Below, one piece after another: positions 28,408 through 37,004 of a stretch of 64,000 bases of DNA (positions within the stretch are counted from its first letter, which is position 1; each line of letters opens with the position of its first letter). A program made the position numbers and the translations under genes. Origin of the DNA: Actinocatenispora thailandica (GTDB lineage: Bacteria > Actinomycetota > Actinomycetes > Mycobacteriales > Micromonosporaceae); NCBI RefSeq assembly GCF_016865425.1, contig NZ_AP023355.1:4710198-4774197 (forward strand), in the 5' to 3' direction. The notes below the pieces were generated by a model. That model saw nothing but the letters and a program-made list of their open reading frames with translations. It was not told the origin of the DNA and ran no database searches.

Positions 28408-30036
28408 GTGGGCAACGAGGTCTCGGATCCCACCGCACGGCCCGAAGGCGACCCCACCGGCAACCCCGACTGGTGGCGCGACGCCGTCTTCTACCAGATC
28501 TACCCGCGCAGCTTCGCCGACTCCAACGGGGACGGCGTCGGCGACCTGGACGGCATCCGCAGCAGGCTCGATCACCTCGCCGGGCTCGGCGTCGACGCGA
28601 TCTGGCTCAGCCCGTTCTTCACCTCGCCGATGGCCGACCACGGGTACGACGTCGCCGACCCGCGCGACGTCGACCCGGTGTTCGGTGACCTCGCCGCGTT
28701 CGACCGGCTCGTCACCGACGCGCACGCGCACGGCATCAGGGTGACCATCGACCTGGTGCCGAACCACTCGTCGGACGAGCACGTGTGGTTCCAGCAGGCG
28801 CTGCGGGCCGCGCCGGGCAGCCCGGAGCGGGACCGGTACGTGTTCCGCGACGGCCGCGGCGCGAACGGCGAGCTGCCGCCGAACAACTGGCCGTCGGCGT
28901 TCGGCGGCCCGGCCTGGCATCGCGTCACCGAGCCGGACGGCACGCCCGGCCAGTGGTACCTGCACCTGTTCGACCCCAAGCAGCCGGACCTGAACTGGGA
29001 GAACCCGGAGATCTGGGCCGACCTGGAGACCACCCTGCGGTTCTGGCTGGACCGCGGTGTGGACGGGTTCCGGATCGACGTGGCGCACGGGATGGCGAAG
29101 CCCGCCGGGCTGCCGGACCTGGCCGAGGACGTGCTGGCCGAGATCGAGGCCGGTGCGAACCCGCACACCTCCCGCGACGTGCGCTGGGACGCCGAGGGCG
29201 TGCACGACATCCACCGGTTCATCCGCAAGGTACTGGCCGACTACCCGGGCACGATGGCGGTCGGGGAGGTGTGGGTGACCGACACCGAACGGCTTCGCAA
29301 GTACCTGCGGCCGGACGAGCTGCCGCTCGCGTTCGACTTCCGGATGGTGCAGTCCCGGTGGCGCGCCGACGAGCTGCGCGACACCATCACCGCCGCGCTG
29401 GCCACCGTCGAGGGCACCGGTTCGCCCACCACCTGGGTGCTGTCCAACCACGACGTCGTCCGGCACGTCACCCGGTACGGCGGCGGCCTGGTCGGCGCCC
29501 GCCGGGGCCGCGCCGCCGCGCTGCTGCAGCTGGCGCTGCCCGGCGTCGCCTACCTCTACCAGGGCGACGAGCTGAGCCTGCCCAGCATCGAGCCGCCGGA
29601 CGAGGCGCTCACCGACCCGACCTGGGAGCGCAGCGGGCACACCCGGCGGGGCCGGGACAACTGCCGGATCCCGCTGCCGTGGGAACCGGGCGAGCCGGCG
29701 TACGGGTTCTCCACCACGACCGGCACCTGGCTGCCGATGCCGGCCGGCTGGTCGCCGCTCGCGGTCACGTCCCAGCAGGGCAACCCGGAGTCCACCGTCG
29801 AGCTGTACCGCGCCGCGTTGCGGCTGCGCCGCGAGCACGGCGGGTTCACCGGCGGTCTGTCCTTCGTGGACGCTCCGCACGGTTGCCTGGCGTTCCGCCG
29901 GGAGGGCGGGCTCACCTGCTTCGTCAACACCGGCAACTCGCCGGTCGCGCTGCCGAGCGGTAGCCCGATCCTGACCAGCGTCCCGCTCACCGCGGACGGT
30001 CAGCTGCCCGGCGACGCCACCGCCTGGCTCGCCTGA
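28408..30036 (+). CDS. aglA: GH13 alpha-glucosidase
   Basis: 542 residues, complete. The GH13 catalytic residues are nucleophile D224 (GFRIDVAHG), acid/base E287 (VGEVWV) and D349 (SNHDVV). The N-terminal FYQIYPRSFADSNGDGVGDL and the YQGDEL late motif mark the oligo-1,6-glucosidase/alpha-glucosidase subgroup. It has no signal peptide and acts on maltose- or isomaltose-type sugars in the cytoplasm. It equals M. tuberculosis Rv2471 in position. The GTG at 28408 has AAGGAGG at 28397-28403. An A/T-rich palindrome upstream suggests sugar-dependent repression. Confidence 0.94.
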   Translation: MGNEVSDPTARPEGDPTGNPDWWRDAVFYQIYPRSFADSNGDGVGDLDGIRSRLDHLAGLGVDAIWLSPFFTSPMADHGYDVADPRDVDPVFGDLAAFDRLVTDAHAHGIRVTIDLVPNHSSDEHVWFQQALRAAPGSPERDRYVFRDGRGANGELPPNNWPSAFGGPAWHRVTEPDGTPGQWYLHLFDPKQPDLNWENPEIWADLETTLRFWLDRGVDGFRIDVAHGMAKPAGLPDLAEDVLAEIEAGANPHTSRDVRWDAEGVHDIHRFIRKVLADYPGTMAVGEVWVTDTERLRKYLRPDELPLAFDFRMVQSRWRADELRDTITAALATVEGTGSPTTWVLSNHDVVRHVTRYGGGLVGARRGRAAALLQLALPGVAYLYQGDELSLPSIEPPDEALTDPTWERSGHTRRGRDNCRIPLPWEPGEPAYGFSTTTGTWLPMPAGWSPLAVTSQQGNPESTVELYRAALRLRREHGGFTGGLSFVDAPHGCLAFRREGGLTCFVNTGNSPVALPSGSPILTSVPLTADGQLPGDATAWLA

Positions 30037-30042
30037 CGCACC

Positions 30043-30167
30043 GGCGCCGATCGAGGAGTCGGCTCACCACAACGCCGCCGGGGCCGGGCACGGCTCCGTG
30101 ATCGACGACCGGCGGCGGGCGTACTCCTCGATCGGCAACCGGCGAGCGCTACTCCTCGATCGGCGCC
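30043..30167. repeat. 17-bp perfect inverted repeat copying the 3' end of the downstream gene
   Basis: 30043-30059 (GGCGCCGATCGAGGAGT) is the exact reverse complement of 30151-30167. The right copy encodes the C-terminus (...PIEE-stop) of the minus-strand membrane protein. A third partial copy of the right arm (14 bp) lies at 30123-30136. Alternative hairpins can form between the convergent genes. Confidence 0.85.
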
Positions 30168-30634
30168 AGCGGGCGGGGGACGGTTCGCGGCCGGCGCAGC
30201 GTCCAGGTGATCGCCGCCGCGATCGCCCCGACGCCGGTCGCCGCCAGCAGGCCGGCGGCCGGGTTGACCCACGCTGGCACCAGCTCGGTACGGCGCCCGT
30301 CCGGCCAGGCGCACACCACGCTGACCGGCGCGTACCGGCGCTCGATGGTCAGTTCCCGGGGCGGGTCGGCGTCGTGCGGCAGCCACCGGCCCGGGGACAG
30401 CGAGCACATCTGGTCCGGGTCGAGCAGGTACTGACCGCGGGTGACGCCGACGCCGTAACAGATCCCGGCCCCGAACAGCGCCGCGATCCCGAGCAGCACC
30501 AGCGTCCGGGGTCGATGGCCGGAGCGCCGCGGGCGGCGCGGTCCGGCCGCACGGTTCTCCCGGTACGCCGCGAGCAACAGGCCACCGGTGACCGGCAACG
30601 CGGCGATCCCGATCGCCAAGATCAGCCACGCCAT
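30149..30634 (-). CDS. Membrane protein of unknown function
   Basis: 161 residues with three predicted membrane helices: about 2-24 (LILAIGIAALPVTGGLLLAA), 45-65 (TLVLLGIAALFGAGICYGVG) and 130-150. Between the last two, about 60 residues with two cysteines (DQMCSLSPG, VSVVCAWPDG) probably face outside and may form a disulfide. The ATG at 30634 has GAGGAGG before it. I do not recognise a family. The last codons are duplicated in inverted form nearby. Confidence 0.7.
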   Translation of the reverse strand: MAWLILAIGIAALPVTGGLLLAAYRENRAAGPRRPRRSGHRPRTLVLLGIAALFGAGICYGVGVTRGQYLLDPDQMCSLSPGRWLPHDADPPRELTIERRYAPVSVVCAWPDGRRTELVPAWVNPAAGLLAATGVGAIAAAITWTLRRPRTVPRPLAPIEE

Positions 30635-30661
30635 GGTGTCCTCCTCGCCACGCCGAGCGTA

Positions 30662-30687
30662 CCGGTGGGCGGGTGCCCGCCCACCGG
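30662..30687. terminator. Hairpin terminator
   Basis: A perfect 12-bp stem with a 2-base loop (30662-30673, 30676-30687). It lies downstream of the MBL gene and 28 bases upstream of the membrane-protein gene, both on the minus strand, so it probably ends MBL transcription. Confidence 0.6.
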
Positions 30688-30832
30688 ACGGCGCCGGCAC
30701 GCCGGAGCAGCACGTTCGGGCTCGTCGCCCTCGGCCCGCCGGCGCCGCGACCGGCCACCGCACGCGCCGCGCCGCCCACCGGCCAGCGGTGCCGGCCAGG
30801 CTGACGAACCGCGACCACCCGGTACCCGCGCC

Positions 30833-31816
30833 TCACGGCGTGAACGTCTCCAGGTGGTCCAGCACCACGAAGCGACTGGCCGGGCTCGCCTGCCGCACCG
30901 CGGTACGCAGCGGGGCGAGGCCACCGAAGTCGCGGGCCGGCTCGTCCAGCGGGTAGTCGAAATCGTCCCAGTGCGTCGGGAGCACGTACCGGGGGTGCCC
31001 GAGCGTGTCGAGCAGCCGCGGCACGTACCGGTGGATCGCGCCCCCACCGACCGGCACCAGCGCCACCGTCGGCCGCAGCCCGGCCAGGTCGGCGCTGGCG
31101 TAGTTCGATCCGCCGAAGTCGATGATGCTCACCTCCCCGACCGTGATCAGGTAGGCCAGCGTCTCCCCCTCCACCAGGTCGGCGATGACCTTCGGGGTCG
31201 CCGGTGGGTGGCCCGGCCGGGTACCCGGGAACGGCACCCGGGACCGCTCCCCGACCATCGAGTGCAGCGACCGCAACACCTGGATGGTGTAGCCGTCGCA
31301 CTCCAGGTACTCGCCGCCGCGCACCACGCTGAGCTGGTCGGCCGGTGCACCGAGCGCGGTCATCAGGTTCACGTGCGTCTCGGTACCGAGCACCGTCGCA
31401 CCGGTCCGGCCGGCCAGGTACGGCACGTCGGTGAGGTGGTCGTAGTGGCCGTGCGTGACGAGGATGTGATCGGCCGACAGGTGGTACCGGTCGATCACGT
31501 CCGGCCGCACCGACAGCGGGGTGTCCGGGTCGGCGCCCTGCTTGGTGTAGGTGCCGGTGTGGAACCGGGTCAGCCACGGATCGATCAGCACGGTGCGCCG
31601 GCCGTTCGGGGTGTCGAAGCGGATCTCCCAGCCGTTGTTGCCGAGCCAGCGCAGCCGCGGCCGGCCCACCGCACCGGCCCGCGCCGCCGAGGCCCGGGTC
31701 GCGGTACCGCCCGGCCGGTACCCGGGTGCGGCGGCCGCGGTGCCGCCGACCGCCAGCCCGGCGGCACCCGCGACCGAACCGGCCAGTACACCCCGTCGGG
31801 TCAGCCTGGAATCCAT
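30833..31816 (-). CDS. Tat-exported MBL-fold metallo-hydrolase (UlaG-like)
   Basis: 327 residues. The N-terminus is a Tat signal (LTRRGVLAGSVAGAAGLAVGG). The metal site THGHYDHL is followed by further ligands in the second half (IIDFGGSNY; PTHWDDF). The fold is that of UlaG/RomA-like metallo-hydrolases, which cut lactone or phosphodiester bonds; the substrate is not known. The ATG at 31816 begins the Tat signal. It is divergent from a LysR gene, whose palindromic site lies between them, so it is the likely LysR target. Confidence 0.87.
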   Translation of the reverse strand: MDSRLTRRGVLAGSVAGAAGLAVGGTAAAAPGYRPGGTATRASAARAGAVGRPRLRWLGNNGWEIRFDTPNGRRTVLIDPWLTRFHTGTYTKQGADPDTPLSVRPDVIDRYHLSADHILVTHGHYDHLTDVPYLAGRTGATVLGTETHVNLMTALGAPADQLSVVRGGEYLECDGYTIQVLRSLHSMVGERSRVPFPGTRPGHPPATPKVIADLVEGETLAYLITVGEVSIIDFGGSNYASADLAGLRPTVALVPVGGGAIHRYVPRLLDTLGHPRYVLPTHWDDFDYPLDEPARDFGGLAPLRTAVRQASPASRFVVLDHLETFTP

Positions 31817-31957
31817 CGTGAACCGTCTCCCTTCACCGTTGCGCACCGGATGGCGATCGGCCGCCCGGCAGACCGGTCCGCGCCTCCGCCGCGCGGGCCG
31901 GTGGGCAGCAGAGCACGTCACCGGCGCGGCTGTCCAAGACCGGCGACCGGATTCGGC

Positions 31958-31975
31958 GATATCGCGGCCGATATC
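31958..31975. promoter_or_regulatory. LysR-type palindromic operator
   Basis: GATATCG-CGGC-CGATATC, perfect 7-bp arms, 8 bases before the GTG of the LysR gene. It is A/T-rich compared with its surroundings. The position fits autorepression and control of the divergent MBL gene. Confidence 0.65.
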
Positions 31976-31983
31976 GTTGCTGC

Positions 31984-32960
31984 GTGGACCTGCTGAAAGC
32001 GTTGGCGCTGTTCCGGGTGGTGGCGGAGGAACGTCACTTCGGCCGGGCCGCGGAACGGCTCGGGATGGCGCAACCTCCGCTGAGCCAACGCATCCGCCGG
32101 CTGGAGCACGAGCTCGGCGCCCGGCTGTTCGACCGCAACAGCCGCGGCGTCCGGCTCACCGTCGCCGGCAGCGTGCTGCTGGCCGAGTCCGGCCCGCTGC
32201 TGGACCGGGCCGACCGGGTGCGCACCATGGTGACCCGCGCCGACCGGGGCGAGCTGGGCGAGTTGCGCGTCGGGGTACCGCCGGACGTGCCGGGTGAGGT
32301 GCTCGCCACCATCGTCCGGGCCTTCGCTGAGCACAGCCCCGGCGTACGGCTGGACCTGCGCGAGCTGACCACCGCCGAGCAGCTCCGGCTGCTGGCCGAC
32401 CGGGCGCTGGACGTGGGGCTGCTGCAGCAACCGGCGCAGTTCACCGGCCTCGTCGGCGGCCCCGGGGTGACCGAGCCGGTCGGGGTGCTGGTACCGCGCG
32501 ACGCGCCGCTCGCCGGCGCCGACGAGCTCAGCCTGGCCGATCTCGCCGGTCACGACCTGGTGCTGTTTCCCCGCGACACGGCTCCGGGCAGGTACGACGA
32601 GACGGTGGCCGCCTGCCGCGCCAACGGGTTCCGGCCCGGCCGGGTGGTGCACGCCCGCAGCCCCGAGTTCGTGGTCGGGCTGGTTCTCGCCGGCCACGGT
32701 GTCGCCCTGGTACCGGCCGGGGCGGTGCGCCGCGAGCCACGCGTGGTGTGGCGACGGCTGACCGGTACGCCGATCAGCTGGCGGATGTCGTTCGTGTGGC
32801 CGGACCGGCCGCACCCGGGGCCGCGGCCCTGTGCTGGCTGGCCGCGAGCATCCTGCGCGACGACGGTACCGGTGATCTCCTGGTACCACCCGGCACGCCG
32901 ACACCGTGGGACGTCGTGCACGATCGCGCCGACCGGGGCGCGCCCGGGCCGGCCCGGTAG
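31984..32960 (+). CDS. LysR-family regulator, interrupted by a frameshift near 32817-32820
   Basis: The N-terminal HTH (FRVVAEERHFGRAAERLGMAQ, then PPLSQRIRRLE) and the substrate-binding domain read normally for about 277 residues, to WRMSFVWPDRPHPG. There the reading frame must change: adding one G to the run GGGG at 32817-32820 continues as AAALCWLAASILRDDG and stops at 32960, giving about 325 residues, normal for LysR. Without the change the frame runs to 33675 with an Arg/Pro-rich tail antisense to a beta-lactamase gene, which is not credible. It is either a sequencing error or a real mutation. It is divergent from the MBL hydrolase. Confidence 0.75.
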
Positions 32961-33016
32961 CGGCAGCGGCAGCGGCAGCCGGACCGTGGCCGATCGTGGC
33001 GCGTACGGCGCGGGTC

Positions 33017-33106
33017 GCCACGGCCCCCGGCCGGGGTGCCGGCGCCCCTCTCCGGCCCGGGGCCACGGCCCCCGGCCGGGATGCCGGCGCCCCGCTCCGG
33101 CCCGGG
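33017..33106. repeat. 45-bp tandem repeat, two copies
   Basis: 33017-33061 is repeated at 33062-33106 with few mismatches, in the GC-rich gap between the LysR and beta-lactamase-like genes. A second, shorter direct repeat (GGTCACCCGCG words) follows to about 33210. Confidence 0.75.
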
Positions 33107-33193
33107 GACACCGACGTCCCGGGGCCCGGCCGAGGCGCCGCGGTCGGGCCCGGCACCCGGCCGGTCACCCGCGGTCGGGCCCGGCCCGGCCGG

Positions 33194-34111
33194 TCACCCG
33201 CGATCGGGCGCGACCGCCGGTGGTAGGTCGGGGTGCCGGCAATCGGCGCGCAGCGACTCGACCGCCCGGCGGGCCACCGTGCCGAGGGCGCGGTCGGCGG
33301 CCGGCTGGCGGCCGGACATCCGGTCCAGCCGGATGCCGACGGCGACCGCGTACCGGCCACCGTCCGGGTAGCTCACCACACCGGCCTCGGCCCGCACCGC
33401 GAGCAGCGTCCCCGTCTTGGCGACCACCTCGACCTCGTCCGGGAAGCCGGCCGCCAGCCGGTGCCCGGCCAGCTGCGTCGCCATCAACCCGCGCAGCGTC
33501 GCGCAGGCCGCCGCCGGTGCCGCCTCGTCCCGCCACACCGCGCGCAGCAACGCGGTCAGGTCCCGCCCGGTACTCGCGTTGGTGTGCCGGGGATCCAGCG
33601 CACGAAGCTGCCGCATCCGAGCCTCGTCGAGGCCGGCGTAGTCGGCCGCGAACCGGGCCGGGTCGGCCCCGCTGACATCACCGACGATGGACTCCACCAC
33701 CTGCCTGGGCCCGCCGAGGATCCGGGTGTCCGGCAATCCCACCTCGCGGACCAGGGACCGCACGTTCGCCACCCCGACCGCCGCGAACAGCGCGTCCGCC
33801 GCCGTGTTGTCGCTGATGGACAGCGCGAACCGGGCGAGGTCGCGCAGGCTCATCTCGACGTGGTCGGCGCACCCGGCGGTGCCGCTGCCGCCCAGCCGGT
33901 CGGTGGCGCGCAGCCGGACCCGGGCGGTCGGGTCGAGCTGGCCGGCCACCACCTGCCGGGCGAACTCCAGCACCAGCGGCACCTTGACCATCGAGGCGAG
34001 TACGACCGGCTCGGTCGCCGCGTGGCCGCACTGCCGGTCGCAGTCGATGCACCGCACGTGGCACCAGCCGGACCCACCGGCCCGGCGGAAGACCTCCCCC
34101 GCATCCACCAT
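33194..34111 (-). CDS. Class A beta-lactamase-like serine hydrolase without signal peptide
   Basis: 305 residues. Class A motifs are present: S40-x-x-K43 (ASMVK), S100-D101-N102 (SISDN) and K232-T233-G234 (AKTGT). No signal peptide precedes them, so the enzyme should stay in the cytoplasm, unlike true beta-lactamases. The N-terminal 30 residues hold four cysteines (WCHVRCIDCDRQCGH), unusual for the fold. Related signal-less class A-like proteins occur in streptomycetes, with unknown function. The ATG at 34111 has a poor ribosome site; the frame extends 51 codons upstream as Arg/Pro-rich sequence. Confidence 0.8.
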   Translation of the reverse strand: MVDAGEVFRRAGGSGWCHVRCIDCDRQCGHAATEPVVLASMVKVPLVLEFARQVVAGQLDPTARVRLRATDRLGGSGTAGCADHVEMSLRDLARFALSISDNTAADALFAAVGVANVRSLVREVGLPDTRILGGPRQVVESIVGDVSGADPARFAADYAGLDEARMRQLRALDPRHTNASTGRDLTALLRAVWRDEAAPAAACATLRGLMATQLAGHRLAAGFPDEVEVVAKTGTLLAVRAEAGVVSYPDGGRYAVAVGIRLDRMSGRQPAADRALGTVARRAVESLRADCRHPDLPPAVAPDRG

Positions 34112-34260
34112 GCCGAAACCGTAACGGCCGGCGCCGCGCGACCGGCACGACGGCCGGTACCGCAGGGCCGGCACCGCACAGGGCCGGCACCACGGCCACG
34201 GCCGCGCGGCTGGCGGGGCCCGCACCCGAGGCGCGCCCACGGCGCAGCCCGGGGAACCGG

Positions 34261-34785
34261 TCACTCACCGGTGCGGGCGGGCGGCCCCAGCCGCTCGATC
34301 AGGTCGTCGAGCAGCGCGGACAGGTCCCGGGCGAGGTCGGCCCGGCCGGCCGGAGGCAGCCCGGACAGCAGTTCCACCTCGCGGCGCAACACCCGGTCGA
34401 CGACCCGCTCGATCTCGGCGTGCCCGGCGGCGGTGAGGGTCACGGTGACCGCTCGCCGGCCCGTACCGCCCGGGGCGCGGGTGACCAGGCCGGCCGCTTC
34501 GGCGCGGGCCACCCGCTGGGAGATGGCGCCGGCGGTGACCAGGGTCCGTTCGGCCAGCGTGCGGGTGGTCAACGCGTACGGCGGGCCGGCCCGGCGCAGC
34601 ACCGACAGCAGGTCCATGGTGCCGCGGTCGATGTCGAGTTCGGCGAGCACCCGCCGCCGGTCGTCGGCGAACAGCTTGCCGAGCTGCCAGATCCGGGTCA
34701 CCACACCGATCGACTCCGTCGGGGTACCGGGTCGTTCGCGGCGCCAGGCCGCGGCGATCTCGTCCGCGTCGTCCGGTCGGCCCAT
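34261..34785 (-). CDS. MarR-family transcriptional regulator
   Basis: 174 residues. The winged helix reads LTTRTLAERTLVTAGAISQRVARAEAAGLVTR, followed by the GTGRRAVTVTLTAAG wing. The C-terminal dimerisation helix is complete. The ATG at 34785 has GAAAGGGGA before it. It is divergent from an SDR gene 86 bp away. A near-perfect palindrome in the spacer is the obvious operator for both genes. The ligand is unknown. Confidence 0.9.
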   Translation of the reverse strand: MGRPDDADEIAAAWRRERPGTPTESIGVVTRIWQLGKLFADDRRRVLAELDIDRGTMDLLSVLRRAGPPYALTTRTLAERTLVTAGAISQRVARAEAAGLVTRAPGGTGRRAVTVTLTAAGHAEIERVVDRVLRREVELLSGLPPAGRADLARDLSALLDDLIERLGPPARTGE

Positions 34786-34829
34786 CTCGTCCCCTTTCCT
34801 GCCGCTGGACGGTCCGCCAGCCACGCGGC

Positions 34830-34849
34830 TATGTTTAGGTCTAAACATA
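34830..34849. promoter_or_regulatory. MarR operator between the MarR and SDR genes
   Basis: TATGTTTAG-GT-CTAAACATA: 9-bp arms with a 2-base centre, A/T-rich in a GC-rich spacer. It ends 22 bases before the SDR start codon and lies 45 bases from the MarR start, so binding would block both promoters. Confidence 0.8.
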
Positions 34850-34871
34850 CTCCACGAACGAGGACGGGAAC

Positions 34872-35597
34872 ATGACCCGCAGCATCGTCGTCACCGGCGG
34901 CGGCACCGGCATCGGCCGGGCCACCGCGGCCCGCTTCGCCGCCGCTGGCGAGTCCGTCACCATCCTCGGCCGGCGCGCCGACGTGCTGGCCCGCGCCGCC
35001 GAGCAGCTCGGCGCCACCGCCGTGGTCTGCGACGTCAGCGACCCGGATGCGCTGACCGCGGCGCTGGGACAGCTGCCGGCCCAGGTCGACGTGCTGGTCA
35101 ACAACGCCGGCGGCAACACCGACCTGCGCCGCCCGGCGGCCACCACGCTCGCCGACGTGGCCGCCGGCTGGCGGGCCAACCTGGACGCGAACCTGCTCAG
35201 CGCGGTGCTGACGACCACCCTGCTCGCCGACCGGCTGCAGCCCGGCGGCACCGTCGTCGGCATCGGCTCGATCGCCGCCAGCCGGGGCAGTGGCGGCGGC
35301 TCGTACGGGGCGACCAAGGCCGCCCTGGCCACCTGGAACATCGACCTCGCCGGGCAGCTCGGGCCGCGCGACATCACCGCGAACGTGGTCTCCTGCGGCT
35401 ACATCGCCGAGACCGAGTTCTTCGCCGACCAGCTCACCGAGCAGCGGCGCGGCACGCTGATCGGGCAGACCTCGACCGGCCGGGCCGGTACCCCGGACGA
35501 CGTGGCGGCGCTGGTGGAGTACCTCGCCTCGCCGGGCGCCCGGCACATCACCGCCCAGGTGATCAACATCAACGGCGGCGCCTTCCCGACCCGCTGA
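34872..35597 (+). CDS. SDR family oxidoreductase
   Basis: 241 residues. Cofactor motif TGGGTGIG, NNAGG near residue 78, Ser at about 137 and the catalytic YGATK at about 150. The C-terminus (GARHITAQVININGGAF) is like FabG-type reductases. It probably reduces a small ketone or aldehyde with NADPH. The ATG has GAGGACGGG upstream. It is controlled by the divergent MarR protein, so it likely answers an exogenous compound. Confidence 0.92.
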   Translation: MTRSIVVTGGGTGIGRATAARFAAAGESVTILGRRADVLARAAEQLGATAVVCDVSDPDALTAALGQLPAQVDVLVNNAGGNTDLRRPAATTLADVAAGWRANLDANLLSAVLTTTLLADRLQPGGTVVGIGSIAASRGSGGGSYGATKAALATWNIDLAGQLGPRDITANVVSCGYIAETEFFADQLTEQRRGTLIGQTSTGRAGTPDDVAALVEYLASPGARHITAQVININGGAFPTR

Positions 35598-35690
35598 CAC
35601 CGGGCAGGCGGCGGGCCGACGTCCGAAGCGCCGGCCACGCGGCGGGCCGGCGCCCGAAGGGCCGGCCCGCCAGCCGCTGCCGGTGGTCCG

Positions 35691-36893
35691 TCAGTTCGCG
35701 GCGGTGAGCAGCAGGCGCGCCCGGGCGCCGAGATCGAGCAGCTCCCGCGCGTCGGTGTTGCACAGCCAGCCGAGCACGTACCCGGTGCGCGGGTACCACT
35801 CCAGGTTGGCCGTGATGCCGGTGGAACCGCCGGTGTGCCCCACCTCCCAGCGGTCGCCGACCCGGGCCGCCTCCGGCCCGTACGCCTCGAACATCGCCTG
35901 CAACGGCTTCCCGTCCTTCGGTGGCAGCATCGCGACCGGGAACTTCGGACCGGTCAGCAGGTCGGTGTCCGCGGCGTCGAGCAGCCGGTGCCCGCGCAGC
36001 GCGCGGACGAAGCGCACCAGGTCCGGCACGGTCGAGAACGCGTCGCCGTCCGGCAGGCCGACGTAGCCGCGCTGGTCCAGCACGTCGGTGGTGCCGCCGG
36101 CGTACGGGTGGGCGATGCCCCGGTCGCGCTTCCACCGGGGCCGGGTGACGAACGCGGTCCGGGTCATCCCGGCGGCGGCGAACACGTGCTCGGCCACGTA
36201 GTCGTAGTAGGACTGCCCGGTCACCGCGGCCACCACCCCGCCGAGCACCGTGTATCCGGAGTTGCTGTACTGGTGGCGGGTGCCCGGAGTGAACGCCAGC
36301 GGCGCGGCCCGGATGAAGTCGAGGGTGCCGGACAGCACGGCCTCGGTGCTGGTCCACGTCGCCAGGGCGGCGGCGTACCCGTCGAGGGCGTGGTAGTCCC
36401 CCATCCCCGAGGTGTGGGTCAGCAGCTGGTGCAGCGTGACGGTGTCGGCGATCGTGCTCGGGAACCCGCCCAGGTAGGTACCGAGCGTCTGGTGGTAGTC
36501 CACCCGGCCGCGCGCCGCCAGCTGGGCGACGGCGACGGCGGTGAACAGCTTGGTGACCGAACCGAGCGCGAACATGGTGTCCGGCCCGTTGGCGATGTTC
36601 CGCGCCTGGTCGGCCTTGCCGTACGACCGGGACAGCACGGTGCGGTGGCCGTCGACCAGCAGCAGCGTGCCGCTGAACTTGCCCTGGTCGGCCAGGGCGC
36701 GGACGGCCCGGTCGAGGGTGCCGCCGGGCCGCAGCGACCGCGGTACCGGGCGGGCGGCCACCTGCGCGTCGGCACCGGTGTCGCCGGTCAGCGCGCCGAC
36801 CCCGGCGGCGGTGACCGGGACCGCGCCGAGCAGGCCGAGCAGGGAGCGGCGGCGCAGGTTGCGTCGCGGTACGGGAGTGGGCTGCATCGTCAT
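35691..36893 (-). CDS. Tat-exported serine hydrolase (class C beta-lactamase/D,D-peptidase fold)
   Basis: 400 residues. A twin-arginine-like signal (RNLRRRSLLGLLGAVPVTAAG) is followed by the beta-lactamase (PF00144) core: S112-x-x-K115 (GSVTK), Y209-S210-N211 and HTGG near residue 350. Members are D,D-carboxypeptidases, esterases or beta-lactamases. Two ATGs (36893 and 36887) are possible starts. It is divergent from a histidine kinase by 111 bp. Its export and cell-wall fold suggest the two-component system may respond to wall stress and control it, which is inference. Confidence 0.88.
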   Translation of the reverse strand: MTMQPTPVPRRNLRRRSLLGLLGAVPVTAAGVGALTGDTGADAQVAARPVPRSLRPGGTLDRAVRALADQGKFSGTLLLVDGHRTVLSRSYGKADQARNIANGPDTMFALGSVTKLFTAVAVAQLAARGRVDYHQTLGTYLGGFPSTIADTVTLHQLLTHTSGMGDYHALDGYAAALATWTSTEAVLSGTLDFIRAAPLAFTPGTRHQYSNSGYTVLGGVVAAVTGQSYYDYVAEHVFAAAGMTRTAFVTRPRWKRDRGIAHPYAGGTTDVLDQRGYVGLPDGDAFSTVPDLVRFVRALRGHRLLDAADTDLLTGPKFPVAMLPPKDGKPLQAMFEAYGPEAARVGDRWEVGHTGGSTGITANLEWYPRTGYVLGWLCNTDARELLDLGARARLLLTAAN

Positions 36894-37004
36894 GTCCCGA
36901 CACTGCGGCGTCGCACCCGGCGCCTGCGTCTGCCCGCGGGCAGACCCCGAATCGGCCCCCGGGCGTACGCGGACACCACCGCGCCGCCCCTAGACTGGCC
37001 GGTC

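Noticed and set aside
32961-33675. LysR gene read through to 33675 as a 563-residue protein
   Set aside because: The tail is Arg/Pro-rich, antisense to the beta-lactamase-like gene, and a one-base shift gives a normal LysR end.
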